Source of the DNA: Flavobacterium gillisiae
GTDB lineage: Bacteria > Bacteroidota > Bacteroidia > Flavobacteriales > Flavobacteriaceae
Length of the DNA: 64,000 nucleotides
NCBI RefSeq assembly: GCF_900107635.1
Contig: NZ_FNRD01000010.1
Span: 1-64,000 of the forward strand
Direction: 5' to 3'
In this document: positions 8,450 through 17,400 of the stretch, piece by piece
How positions within the stretch are numbered: position 1 is the stretch's first letter
Layout of the letters: every line of letters starts with the position of its first letter
The notes under the pieces: generated by a model
Told to the model about the DNA's origin: nothing
What the model saw: the letters and a program-made list of their open reading frames with translations, nothing else
The model's database searches: none
Program-made: the position numbers and the translations under genes

Positions 8450-9694
8450 ATGGATCAGTTTAAAAAGCTTTTAATAATAGGTAGTGTTTGGCCAGAACCT
8501 AATTCTTCGGCTGCGGGGACAAGAATGCTACAGTTGATTTCTCTTTTTAAGGAGGAAGGATTTGTTGTAACATTCGCAAGTCCTGCGATGGACAGTGATT
8601 TTATGGTTGACTTGGAGTTAGAAGAAGTAATAAAAAAAACAATAACATTAAATTGTTCGAGTTTTGATGTTTTCGTAAAAGAACTAAATCCGTCGGTGGT
8701 GTTGTTTGATCGGTTTATGATGGAAGAGCAGTTTGGCTGGCGTGTAAGTGAAAACAGTCCAGAAGCCTTGCGGTTATTAGATACCGAAGATTTGCATTGC
8801 TTACGGGTAGCTCGTCAGAGAGCATTCAAAGAGAAACGAGCTTTTGTGGAGGCTGATTTATTGGTGGAAGAAGTTGCCAAAAGAGAAATAGCTAGTATTT
8901 TGCGTTGTGATTTGTCTTTGATGATTTCAGAATATGAAATGCAGCTGCTTACCGAAACATTTAAAATTGATAGTTTACTATTGTTTTATTTGCCTTTTTT
9001 ATTGGAAGAAATATCTAATGCCGACATAGACAAATTGCCTTCATTTGAAGAAAGAAAGAATTTTGTTTTCATTGGTAATTTTCTCCATGAACCCAATTGG
9101 AATGCGGTTCAATATTTAAAAGAAACTATCTGGCCTCTTATAAAAAAGCAGTTGCCTAAGGCTGTTTTAAATGTTTATGGTGCTTATCCATCGCAAAAAG
9201 TGTTGCAACTCAATAATGTCAAGGAAGGTTTTATAGTAAAGGGCCGTGCCGCTAATGCGAGTGAAGTTGTGCAAGAAGCTCGAGTAGTGCTAGCTCCTTT
9301 GCGTTTTGGCGCTGGAATTAAGGGAAAGCTATTAGAAGCTATGCAATGTGGTACTCCAAGTGGCACTACCTCTATTGGAGCAGAATCGATGTATGGTGAT
9401 TTGGATTGGAATGGTTTTATAACGGATGATCCAGAAGTTTTTGCAAAGGAAGCGGTGGCGTTATATCAAGATGAAAAGCTTTGGCTGGAAGGTCAAAAAA
9501 ACGGAGTTGAAATAATTAATCACCGGTATTTAAGAGGATTTTTTGAGGATGATTTTATGAAGAAGATAAAATGGCTACAAGCTAATTTACAAGAACATCG
9601 TTTGAATAATTTTATGGGGTCATTACTGCAGCATCATGCTTTAAAAAGTACCAAGTATATGTCGATGTGGATTGAAGCTAAGAATAAAATATAG
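8450..9694 (+). CDS. Glycosyltransferase (GT4-like, glycosyl transferases group 1)
   Basis: About 414 residues. I start at the ATG at 8450 (MDQFKKLLIIGSVWPEPNSSAAG); a GTG at 8432 in the same frame would add six residues. The N-terminal Rossmann half shows WPEP-SSAAGTRM, typical of GT-B glycosyltransferases. The C-terminal half has FVFIGNFLHEPNWNA, APLRFGAGIKGKLLEAM and the CGTP-TTSIGAESM region that binds the nucleotide-sugar donor. The family transfers a sugar from an NDP-sugar to a surface glycan or protein; the acceptor cannot be told from sequence. It stands alone, divergent from miaE, and is followed by the structured intergenic element. Confidence 0.8.
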   Translation: MDQFKKLLIIGSVWPEPNSSAAGTRMLQLISLFKEEGFVVTFASPAMDSDFMVDLELEEVIKKTITLNCSSFDVFVKELNPSVVLFDRFMMEEQFGWRVSENSPEALRLLDTEDLHCLRVARQRAFKEKRAFVEADLLVEEVAKREIASILRCDLSLMISEYEMQLLTETFKIDSLLLFYLPFLLEEISNADIDKLPSFEERKNFVFIGNFLHEPNWNAVQYLKETIWPLIKKQLPKAVLNVYGAYPSQKVLQLNNVKEGFIVKGRAANASEVVQEARVVLAPLRFGAGIKGKLLEAMQCGTPSGTTSIGAESMYGDLDWNGFITDDPEVFAKEAVALYQDEKLWLEGQKNGVEIINHRYLRGFFEDDFMKKIKWLQANLQEHRLNNFMGSLLQHHALKSTKYMSMWIEAKNKI

Positions 9695-9704
9695 GTTAAT
9701 TTTT

Positions 9705-9825
9705 GTAGCGTGTCGTTTTCGCATGAGGGATGGAAGCGGCATCCTTTTATGGAATGAAATGGAATAAAAGATATAGCGAACAGCCCGACGCCGCTGAAAC
9801 TTTAGTGGAAGCGGGGACATGCCCA
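9705..9825 (+). ncRNA. Structured intergenic element of the Flavobacteriales GGATGGAAGCGGCATCC type
   Basis: The stretch contains GGGATGGAAGCGGCATCC, then a CTTTTAT...ATAAAAG hairpin, then GATATAGCGAACAGCCCG, a CCGCT...AGTGG hairpin and GGGGACATGCCC. Possible pairs are GGATG/CATCC, CTTTTAT/ATAAAAG and an outer GCATG/CATGC closing stem. From memory, near-identical motifs recur between genes throughout Flavobacterium genomes, and they may correspond to the Rfam Flavo-1 family; I could not check this. A second, more degenerate copy is at 53641-53785 on the other strand. Confidence 0.6.
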
Positions 9826-9830
9826 AATAA

Positions 9831-9862
9831 AAAACCCGTCAAGATTACTCAAGACGGGTTTT
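9831..9862. terminator. Terminator downstream of pdhC
   Basis: The AAAACCCGTC...GACGGGTTTT hairpin is followed on the minus strand by a T run. It lies 22 bases after the pdhC stop. Confidence 0.8.
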
Positions 9863-9883
9863 GGTTTTATATAAAATCAGTAA

Positions 9884-11533
9884 TTATGCAAGCATCGTCA
9901 CTGGATTTTCTATATATAGTTTCAATGTTTGTAAGAACTGAGCTCCAGTTGCTCCATCGATAGTACGGTGGTCACAAGCTAGAGATAGCATCATGGTGTT
10001 TCCTACTACAATTTGGCCGTTTTTAACCACTGGTTTCTCTACAATTGCTCCTACTGAAAGGATAGCAGAGTTAGGTTGGTTGATTATAGAATTGAATTCT
10101 ACAATACCAAACATTCCTAGGTTAGAAACAGTAAAAGTACTTCCTTCCATTTCTGTTGGTAGTAGTTTTTTGTTTTTTGCTCTTCCAGCGAGATCTCTTA
10201 CGCTTCCACCAATTTGAGATAAACTCATTGCATCTGTAAATTTCAAAACAGGAACAACTAATCCATCTTCTACAGCTACAGCAACACCAATATTAACATG
10301 ATGGTTGATTGTAATTGCATCTTCTTTCCATTGAGAGTTAACTTTTGGATGTTTTTTTAATGCCATAGCACATGCTTTGATGACCATGTCATTGAAAGAA
10401 ACTTTTGTATCAGGAATACTGTTGATTATAGCTCTAGATTTCATTGCGTCATCCATCGTAACTTCGATAGTTAAGTTATAATGAGGCGCAGTAAATAAAG
10501 ACTCTGCCAATCGCTTGGCTATAATTTTTCGCATTTGCGAATTCTTAATCTCTTCTGTAAATACTTCTCCTGCAGGAACAAATACTTTTGGAGCTGTTGC
10601 AGCAGCAGTAGTTGCTTTTGCAGCAGTAGCAGCAGCGGGTGCTGTGCTAGTTGGTGCAGCAGGAGTGAAATTTTCAATATCACTTTTCACGATACGTCCG
10701 TTTTCACCTGAACCTTTTACTTGTGTCAATTGAATTCCTTTGTCACTTGCAATTTTCTTTGCTAATGGCGATGCTAAAATTCGCTGTCCATCAGTTGAAG
10801 CTTCTTGAGTAACTGGTGTTGCTGCGTCTGCTGGTACTGATGTAGCTTCTACCGTTGCTACGGTAGATGAAGTTGAACCTTTAGCGCTATAATTTTCAGC
10901 AATACCTGTGATGTCTGTTCCTGCAGGTCCAATTATTGCTAGTAAGCTATCAATTGGTGCAGCATTTCCTTCTTCGATACCTATGTACAATAAGGTACCT
11001 TCGTTGAAAGATTCAAATTCCATCGTCGCTTTATCTGTTTCGATTTCAGCTAGGATGTCACCTTCACTAACTTTGTCTCCTACCTTTTTTAACCAAGATG
11101 CTACTGTGCCCTCTGTCATAGTATCACTTAAACGTGGCATAGTAACTACAACAACTCCTTTTGGTAAAGATGCTGCTGCTGATACTTTTTCTTCTTTTGT
11201 AGTTTCAGATGGAGTAGGAGCTTTTTCAGTTTCAGATTTAGCTGCTTCGGTTTCAGGTGCTGATTTTCCTGCAATTAATGCAGCAACGTCTTCTCCTTCT
11301 TTTCCTATAATAGCAAGTAAAGAATCTACTGGTGCAGTTTCTCCTTCTGGAATTCCTATATATAGTAGCGTTCCTTCGTTAAAGGATTCAAACTCCATTG
11401 TTGCTTTGTCGGTTTCAATTTCAGCTAGGATATCTCCTTCGCTAATTTTATCGCCTACTTTTTTAAGCCAAGTCGCTACCGTTCCTTCCGTCATAGTATC
11501 GCTCAAACGAGGCATTGTTATAATTGTTGCCAT
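9884..11533 (-). CDS. pdhC: Pyruvate dehydrogenase complex E2, dihydrolipoamide acetyltransferase
   Basis: 549 residues. There are two lipoyl domains (about 1-83 and 128-210), each with an EIETDKATMEFES lipoylation loop (Lys43 and Lys168). A peripheral subunit-binding domain follows at about 250-290 (RILASPLAKKIA), then an Ala/Pro/Thr-rich linker and the catalytic acetyltransferase domain with DHRTIDGATG (His522, Asp526) near the C-terminus. It transfers the acetyl group from the lipoyl arm to CoA. It starts 7 bases after the pdhA stop, so the two are co-transcribed. The two lipoyl domains are nearly identical, which also creates long antisense open frames. The E1-beta and E3 genes are not in the window. 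Confidence 0.95.
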   Translation of the reverse strand: MATIITMPRLSDTMTEGTVATWLKKVGDKISEGDILAEIETDKATMEFESFNEGTLLYIGIPEGETAPVDSLLAIIGKEGEDVAALIAGKSAPETEAAKSETEKAPTPSETTKEEKVSAAASLPKGVVVVTMPRLSDTMTEGTVASWLKKVGDKVSEGDILAEIETDKATMEFESFNEGTLLYIGIEEGNAAPIDSLLAIIGPAGTDITGIAENYSAKGSTSSTVATVEATSVPADAATPVTQEASTDGQRILASPLAKKIASDKGIQLTQVKGSGENGRIVKSDIENFTPAAPTSTAPAAATAAKATTAAATAPKVFVPAGEVFTEEIKNSQMRKIIAKRLAESLFTAPHYNLTIEVTMDDAMKSRAIINSIPDTKVSFNDMVIKACAMALKKHPKVNSQWKEDAITINHHVNIGVAVAVEDGLVVPVLKFTDAMSLSQIGGSVRDLAGRAKNKKLLPTEMEGSTFTVSNLGMFGIVEFNSIINQPNSAILSVGAIVEKPVVKNGQIVVGNTMMLSLACDHRTIDGATGAQFLQTLKLYIENPVTMLA

Positions 11534-11540
11534 AATTGAT

Positions 11541-12539
11541 TTATAGTTTATGAGGTATGAATGGATAGTTTTCTTGATCGTATACTACGTCGTAAAGTTG
11601 TTGCACTGGAGGGTAATCAGATTCTTCTGCGAATGTTACACATTCTTGGACTAAATCTTTTACTCTTTGGTCAATTGCAGCAATTTCTTCTTCGGTAGCA
11701 TATTTTTGATCTTTTATCAAGTCTAAAACTTGAGTAATAGGGTCAATTTTTTTATATTCTTCTACTTCGTCTTTAGAACGGTATAGCTGAGCGTCAGACA
11801 TTGAGTGTCCTCTGTAACGATATGTTTTCATTTCGAGGAATGTAGGTCCGTCTCCACGTCTTGCTCTATCGATCGCTTCTGTCATCGCTTCCGCTACTTT
11901 TACAGGATTCATTCCATCAACTGGTCCACAAGGCATTTCGTACCCTAAGCCTAGTTTCCATATATCTGTGTGGTTTGCTGTTCTTTCTACAGAAGTTCCC
12001 ATTGCGTAACCGTTGTTTTCAACGATAAAGACAACTGGCAATTTCCATAACATAGCCATGTTAAAAGCTTCGTGAAGTGATCCTTGGCGAGCAGCTCCAT
12101 CTCCAAAATAGGTCATGGTTACTCCGCCTGTTTCAAAATATTTATCTGCAAAAGCTAATCCTGCTCCTACAGGAATTTGTCCTCCTACAATCCCGTGACC
12201 ACCATAAAAACGGTGTTCTTTAGAGAAAATATGCATAGAACCACCCATTCCTTTTGAAGTTCCGGTAACTTTTCCTAAAAGTTCAGCCATTACACGTCTT
12301 GGGTCTACACCCATTCCGATTGGTTGAACGTGATTCCTGTACGCCGTAATCATTTTGTCTTTTGTCAAGTCCATCGCATGCAGAGCACCTGCAAGTACGG
12401 CTTCTTGACCATTGTATAAATGTAAAAATCCTCTGACTTTCTGTTGTATGTATAATGCTGCAAGTTTGTCTTCAAACTTTCTCCAAAGGAGCATATCTTC
12501 ATACCACTTTAAATAAACCTCTTTTGTAACTTCTTTCAT
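11541..12539 (-). CDS. pdhA: Pyruvate dehydrogenase E1 component, alpha subunit
   Basis: 332 residues. The thiamine-diphosphate motif is GDG (146-148) through the NN pair at about 175-176 (FIVENNGYAMG). The regulatory-loop region YRYRGHSMSDAQLYRS is also present. It decarboxylates pyruvate together with an E1-beta subunit. No pdhB follows; E2 is directly downstream, and in related genomes E1-beta is encoded elsewhere. A TATTTTTG box about 90 bases upstream is a likely promoter for pdhA-pdhC. Length and start are normal. Confidence 0.95.
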   Translation of the reverse strand: MKEVTKEVYLKWYEDMLLWRKFEDKLAALYIQQKVRGFLHLYNGQEAVLAGALHAMDLTKDKMITAYRNHVQPIGMGVDPRRVMAELLGKVTGTSKGMGGSMHIFSKEHRFYGGHGIVGGQIPVGAGLAFADKYFETGGVTMTYFGDGAARQGSLHEAFNMAMLWKLPVVFIVENNGYAMGTSVERTANHTDIWKLGLGYEMPCGPVDGMNPVKVAEAMTEAIDRARRGDGPTFLEMKTYRYRGHSMSDAQLYRSKDEVEEYKKIDPITQVLDLIKDQKYATEEEIAAIDQRVKDLVQECVTFAEESDYPPVQQLYDVVYDQENYPFIPHKL

Positions 12540-12627
12540 CTCAATTGTTCTTTTGCTAAAGTTTTTATTGTGTTATCAACTAGTACCTATAACGCAAAAT
12601 AGTCTCCTCACACAAATTTGCGAATCG

Positions 12628-12635
12628 CAAAAATA
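12628..12635 (-). promoter_or_regulatory. -7 box of the pdhA-pdhC operon (TATTTTTG)
   Basis: A perfect TANNTTTG on the minus strand, 89 bases upstream of pdhA. It implies a leader of about 80 bases. Confidence 0.5.
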
Positions 12636-12683
12636 AGACATTCCATCTAAGAAGTAAAATTAAAAGGCTTCTTTTTAGGTTTT

Positions 12684-13166
12684 TTACAAGAATTTTTTGT
12701 CGAACATAAATGGTAGCAAGTTTTTTAGCGAATCTGATTTGTAAATATCGCCTGTTTCTCCCATGAAATAAATTTCTATCGGAGTCTCTTGTCGGGTTTC
12801 ATATTCGGCTATTGATTGCCTACAAGCTCCACAAGGTGGGATTGGTGCGATTGTTTTATTTGTATCTGAAGCTGCGGTGATTGCCATCTTTAGAATTTTC
12901 GCATTAGGATATACAGCACCTGCGTGAAAAATAGCGACGCGTTCAGCGCATAGGCCTGAAGGATATGCGGCATTTTCTTGGTTTGAGCCTAATACAATTT
13001 TTCCATTGTCTAATAAAAGAGCGGCGCCTACCCGAAATTTTGAATAAGGTGCATAGGCGTTTTTTCTAACCGCGACAGCTTGTTCCATCAAATCTTGGAT
13101 GTCAGTAGGTAATTCTTGAAGTGAGTTATAAGCCGAAAATTGGCTGGTAATAGTAATTTTTTTCAT
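12684..13166 (-). CDS. cdd: Cytidine deaminase
   Basis: 160 residues, homotetrameric type. The zinc and catalytic site is clear: CAE (Cys73, Glu75) and PCGAC (Cys112, Cys115), with the substrate-binding YSKFRVGAAL segment near 41-50. It deaminates cytidine and deoxycytidine to uridine forms in pyrimidine salvage. It lies between the porV terminator and pdhA on the same strand; the hairpin at 13184-13216 suggests it is transcribed separately from porV. Confidence 0.93.
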   Translation of the reverse strand: MKKITITSQFSAYNSLQELPTDIQDLMEQAVAVRKNAYAPYSKFRVGAALLLDNGKIVLGSNQENAAYPSGLCAERVAIFHAGAVYPNAKILKMAITAASDTNKTIAPIPPCGACRQSIAEYETRQETPIEIYFMGETGDIYKSDSLKNLLPFMFDKKFL

Positions 13167-13183
13167 CGGTTTTTAAGGAAAAA

Positions 13184-13216
13184 AAATCCAAATTTCATGG
13201 TGTTGAAATTTGGATT
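13184..13216 (-). terminator. Terminator downstream of porV
   Basis: The stem AATCCAAATTTCA pairs with TGAAATTTGGATT and is followed on the minus strand by eight T. It separates porV from cdd. Confidence 0.8.
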
Positions 13217-13238
13217 GTTAATTTGATTTTAGATATCG

Positions 13239-14408
13239 CTAATATACATCATATTTGTCTCCAAAATTAAAGGTAAGAGAGAAACGTAATGTATTTTCTA
13301 ATGGATTTTTAACTTTTGAAGCTGAAAACAAATAAGAGACGTCTACTTTGACTACATTATATTTAAAGCCTGCACCCATAGAAAAGAATTTTCTAGCGCC
13401 TTTTAATGGACTTTCATTAAAATAACCCACGCGCATAGAAAAGGAGTCTTGGTATGAATATTCAGCTCCTACCGCATAAGTTACTTCTTTCACTTCTTCG
13501 CTAAAACCGTCCGGAGCATCTCCAAATGATTTAAATACACCGGAAACCCAGCCAATAGAACGATAATTATCTAAATTTTGTGCTCTTTCTTCAGGTGTAA
13601 TTGTTCCGTCCCCATTTAAATCGGGGTCTTGCGGTGTGGGTACTAATAATTTGTTGAATTCTACATTTAACGCTACTTTGTTGTAATCGTCTAAAATAAA
13701 GTCAAATCCTGTTCCTACTTTTAAATTTGCCGGTAAAAAGTTAGTGCTTATTTCGTCATTATCATAACTGATTTTCGGACCTAAATTCTGAATATTAAAT
13801 CCTGCTCTCCATCTTCCATTGAATTCAGTGTATGCCATTTCTTCTGATTGGTAAAACCCTGCAACATCTATTGCAAACGAATTAGCTGCCGAAGCATCTC
13901 CATTATCGGTTACTACTTTTAAATTGGAGTGAATGTATCTACCGGCAACGGCCATAGAGAATTTTTCGCTTAATTTTAAGGAATAAGAGCCATCCATTGC
14001 AAACTCATTGGGTGAAACTGTTCTAGGAACCTCAGTTGGATCTCCGGTTTCACGTAATTCGATTTCTCCGAAACCAAAATAACGGATGCTACCTGCAAAA
14101 GCACTTCGGTCGCTTATTTTATTGTAATATGTTAATTGCCCTAATGAGATGTCATTTGCTAAGTCCGTAAGATAGGGCGTGTAGCTTATGGAAAATCCTT
14201 GCTTGTCAGTTGCAAAGGCATATTTTGCTGGATTCCATTGTTGCGAAAAAGCATCTGCTGATGTAGCAACTCCTATATCTGCCATACCTGCAGCCCTGGC
14301 ATCAGCCGAGACTAATAAAAAAGGGACAGCGGTTGTAATTACTCTGTCTTGAGCATTTGCAAAAGAAATGGCGAGTAAGCAGCTTGTAAAAAGTATTAGT
14401 TTTCTCAT
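13239..14408 (-). CDS. porV: T9SS outer membrane shuttle protein PorV (LptO family)
   Basis: 389 residues from the ATG at 14408 (MRKLILFTSCLLAISFANAQ), which gives a clean signal peptide; an upstream ATG at 14432 would bury it. The mature start DRVITTAVPFLLVSADARAAGMADIG is diagnostic for PorV/LptO, and the rest is a FadL-like beta-barrel ending in FSLTFNFGDKYDVY. PorV carries folded T9SS cargo to the attachment complex, where PorU removes the C-terminal signal. It sits 37 bases downstream of porU, the usual order in Flavobacterium. Confidence 0.95.
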   Translation of the reverse strand: MRKLILFTSCLLAISFANAQDRVITTAVPFLLVSADARAAGMADIGVATSADAFSQQWNPAKYAFATDKQGFSISYTPYLTDLANDISLGQLTYYNKISDRSAFAGSIRYFGFGEIELRETGDPTEVPRTVSPNEFAMDGSYSLKLSEKFSMAVAGRYIHSNLKVVTDNGDASAANSFAIDVAGFYQSEEMAYTEFNGRWRAGFNIQNLGPKISYDNDEISTNFLPANLKVGTGFDFILDDYNKVALNVEFNKLLVPTPQDPDLNGDGTITPEERAQNLDNYRSIGWVSGVFKSFGDAPDGFSEEVKEVTYAVGAEYSYQDSFSMRVGYFNESPLKGARKFFSMGAGFKYNVVKVDVSYLFSASKVKNPLENTLRFSLTFNFGDKYDVY

Positions 14409-14445
14409 TTTTTGTAGGAATTCATTAAACAAATATAGTGTTTTA

Positions 14446-17400
14446 TTAAAGTATCACAAGCTTTTCAAACTTTTCAGCTTTTTGATTGGTTAGGGTTGAT
14501 TTGACGGTGAGTTTGTATATGTACACTCCTTTTCCTATTCTATTTCCAAAATCATCTTTCCCATCCCATGTAATCTCTTTTGATAAAAAACCTTCGGTTG
14601 AAATGATTTGGTTTGTTGTCCAGACCACTTTACCTGTTATTGTCATAATTTGTATTTGCGTCATTAAAGGCTCAAAAGGCCTGTTGTGTGTAAACCAAAA
14701 TTCAGTGTAATTAACAAATGGATTTGGATAATTTAATACATGTGTCAAAGTTATTGTTTCGTCCCCAACGACCAAAAACTGTATTTCTGTAGTTATTGGA
14801 TTATTGTAAACGTCCCACGCTTTAAATGTAATGGTATGTAAACCAACCGCTAAATTACGCAAAGGAAATCGGAGGCTTCCTTTGGTGTAATCATCAAGAT
14901 TTGTTTGATAGTAATCATTTAATATAAATGGATTGCTTACATCTCCGTCTAAAATCGCCACAATATCATGTCCTATGCCGCTAGCAGTATTGATACCGTT
15001 TTCATCCTCGAGAAAAGCCAATAGAAATGGGGATGAATTTGTTATACTGCCAGAAACAAAAGTTTCATCATTCATATATAACTTAACTTTTGGGCTAATA
15101 TTGTCTTCGGTGGCATTTTCATTAATTCCGCCTATCTGGATACTGGTGTCAAATCCAGTTTGGTTTTCTAAGGCTTGGTCTTTTTTAGCATAGAAACTCA
15201 TTTTTCCGTTTGCCAAGGGAATGCGAATGTCTCTAGGGACAACGAAACTAAATTCAAACAAACCATTTGCAACAGAAGCATTTCCTCTAAAAATAGTTTC
15301 GCCTATAGTGTTGAATTTTATTGGCGTGCTATTGCCGTCGTTATTTAATGTTGTCCTTGGGATGGTTTTGTCAAATATTGTAGTAGACACTTCTCCGTTG
15401 TAATTGGTTAGGCGCATGTCGTTTTCATCGGTTAATTCTCCGCTTACTTTCATGCGAGCTAATGATTTGAAGTCGTCTGTTGTTTCTGATACTGGAATGT
15501 CATTTACTTTTGTAAGCTTTATTTTTGCTTTAGGTATCGCTAGGACTAACGCGGGATCACCTATGTAGAAAACTACATTTGTAGCACTGTTTGGATTACT
15601 GTTTTTTGATATTCGAAGCGCTTCAGCAATAGAAGTGTATTGGCTTGAGCCAAAAGAGAACAGTTTTTCAGATAAAATATCATTGAAGTTTTCAGCGCTA
15701 AATTGCCCGATAGAACGAATCGTGGTAATCATTGCAATGGCGCCACCTTTTGGATTCCAATACGTGTATTCCCCAGCTGTGGGTCTCGAAGGGTTATCAA
15801 AACGGGAGAATTCGCAGGTAATAGTTATAAATAAGGGGTATTTGTATTGGTTATTTAAATTTTGTCCGTCAGATTTTTCCCAAATCCGTTCAGACGATAA
15901 TCCATCTTCGCCACCATGTCCCAGATAATTGAAAACCAAAGCACCTTTTTCAAATGCATTGAACAAATCTGTTCTGGCCTTTGGATATCTAAAACCTCCC
16001 GCAGACGCTTCTTGAATGTAAGAGTCTAAAATAATTTTATTGATATTAAAAAATGGTTTTTGAGTGGTGATTATATCGGCTAATGTATTTTGTCTGCTTT
16101 GTAAATTGGCATCGGAGGTCGCGTCTGAATCATCGCTAATCATCACGAAGTTGTTTCTCCAGCTTCCATATGATTTTATGTCATGGTATTCAATTACCTT
16201 ATTTACCATTTCTTCAGCCTGTTGTGGATTGTTTACAATCATTCTTCCAACTGCAATATCAATACCTCCAAAAAAAGAAATAATATTTCCCTCATTGCTA
16301 TCCATTAAACCATAAAAATCATCAGATGCAAATGAAGCTTCTCCTGTTGTGCGGCTGTTAAGTGCGTGATATGTGGGTACGATATTAGTGTTGTTCGCGA
16401 TTCGGTTCTTATAGTCATAAGAAGCATCGCCAAAAAGGTTTACGTATTTTATTCTCTTAGCAGCGGTCGAAGCATTTTCATAAATATATTTTATGCAATT
16501 TCTAATTGCCGCGATATCTTGCTTTCCTGAAGAAAATTCAGGGTATATTGATTCTGTTGTAATTACTTTTACATTTAGTTTCGAATAGGATCTATGGAAA
16601 TTGGCTAGTTTTTCAGCTTGCGTAATTAAAGAATTCGGAGTGATAATTACATAGTCTATATCTTCAAATCGACCTTGATTATTTTTGAAAATGGTTCCTT
16701 TTATGTTTTGGTTAAGTACTTTAGGTTTGCTGTCTTTTTTAGGGGTGTAATAGTCAGAGGCGTCAATTGCAACATATTTCCTGAGTTCTCCTAAATTTGC
16801 TTTGAATGAAAAACTCGTTTGATTGGTGTTTTCAGATTTACTTACATTATATAGGTCGGTAATATCCCAAACCTGACTAATTCCTCCTGCGTTTGAAATG
16901 GTGTAATTAACGATTCCTAAGCTAGCAATTGAAGCGTCGTATTGAAAGTTGAATTGTTTTGCATACCCTTGAAGTTTTCTTTTTGCAATTAATTGGATGT
17001 TATCCAGAAAGCCTTTTGAACCGGGAACGCTGTTGTTGTTATAGGTGAGTTTTATTTTTATATTTTCAGATCCATTAAAGGAGGTGTTGCTCGGTAAAGT
17101 ACCAGTGTTGAATTCAGTTTCTGAATTAGTATTTATCGCAGGAAAGGATATGGTACCAATGTTTTGGCTATTGGAACTTATTTGAAAAGAAGTAGGTGTA
17201 TAAGCTGCAGAAGCTACGGTAGTTTTAATTTTTATAGGTGTGGTGACGTCTATGTTTGGAAAATTAAATTCAAATTCCTGATCTTGCTTAATGTCAAAAG
17301 ATTCCCCAAACCATTGTCTACCTAGTTTTGCAATATTTATTAAATCTAATTCATGAAATTGATAGTCGTCAAAAGTGTTTAAGTTGAGTGTGCTGTTGCC

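Noticed and set aside
9730..9963. A 77-codon frame through the structured element into pdhC
   Set aside because: It crosses the conserved hairpins and the pdhC terminator and has no recognisable protein features.
10908..11546. A 212-codon open frame antisense to the pdhC lipoyl domains
   Set aside because: It mirrors the two near-identical lipoyl domains and has no plausible domain, start context or neighbour. It is a shadow of pdhC.
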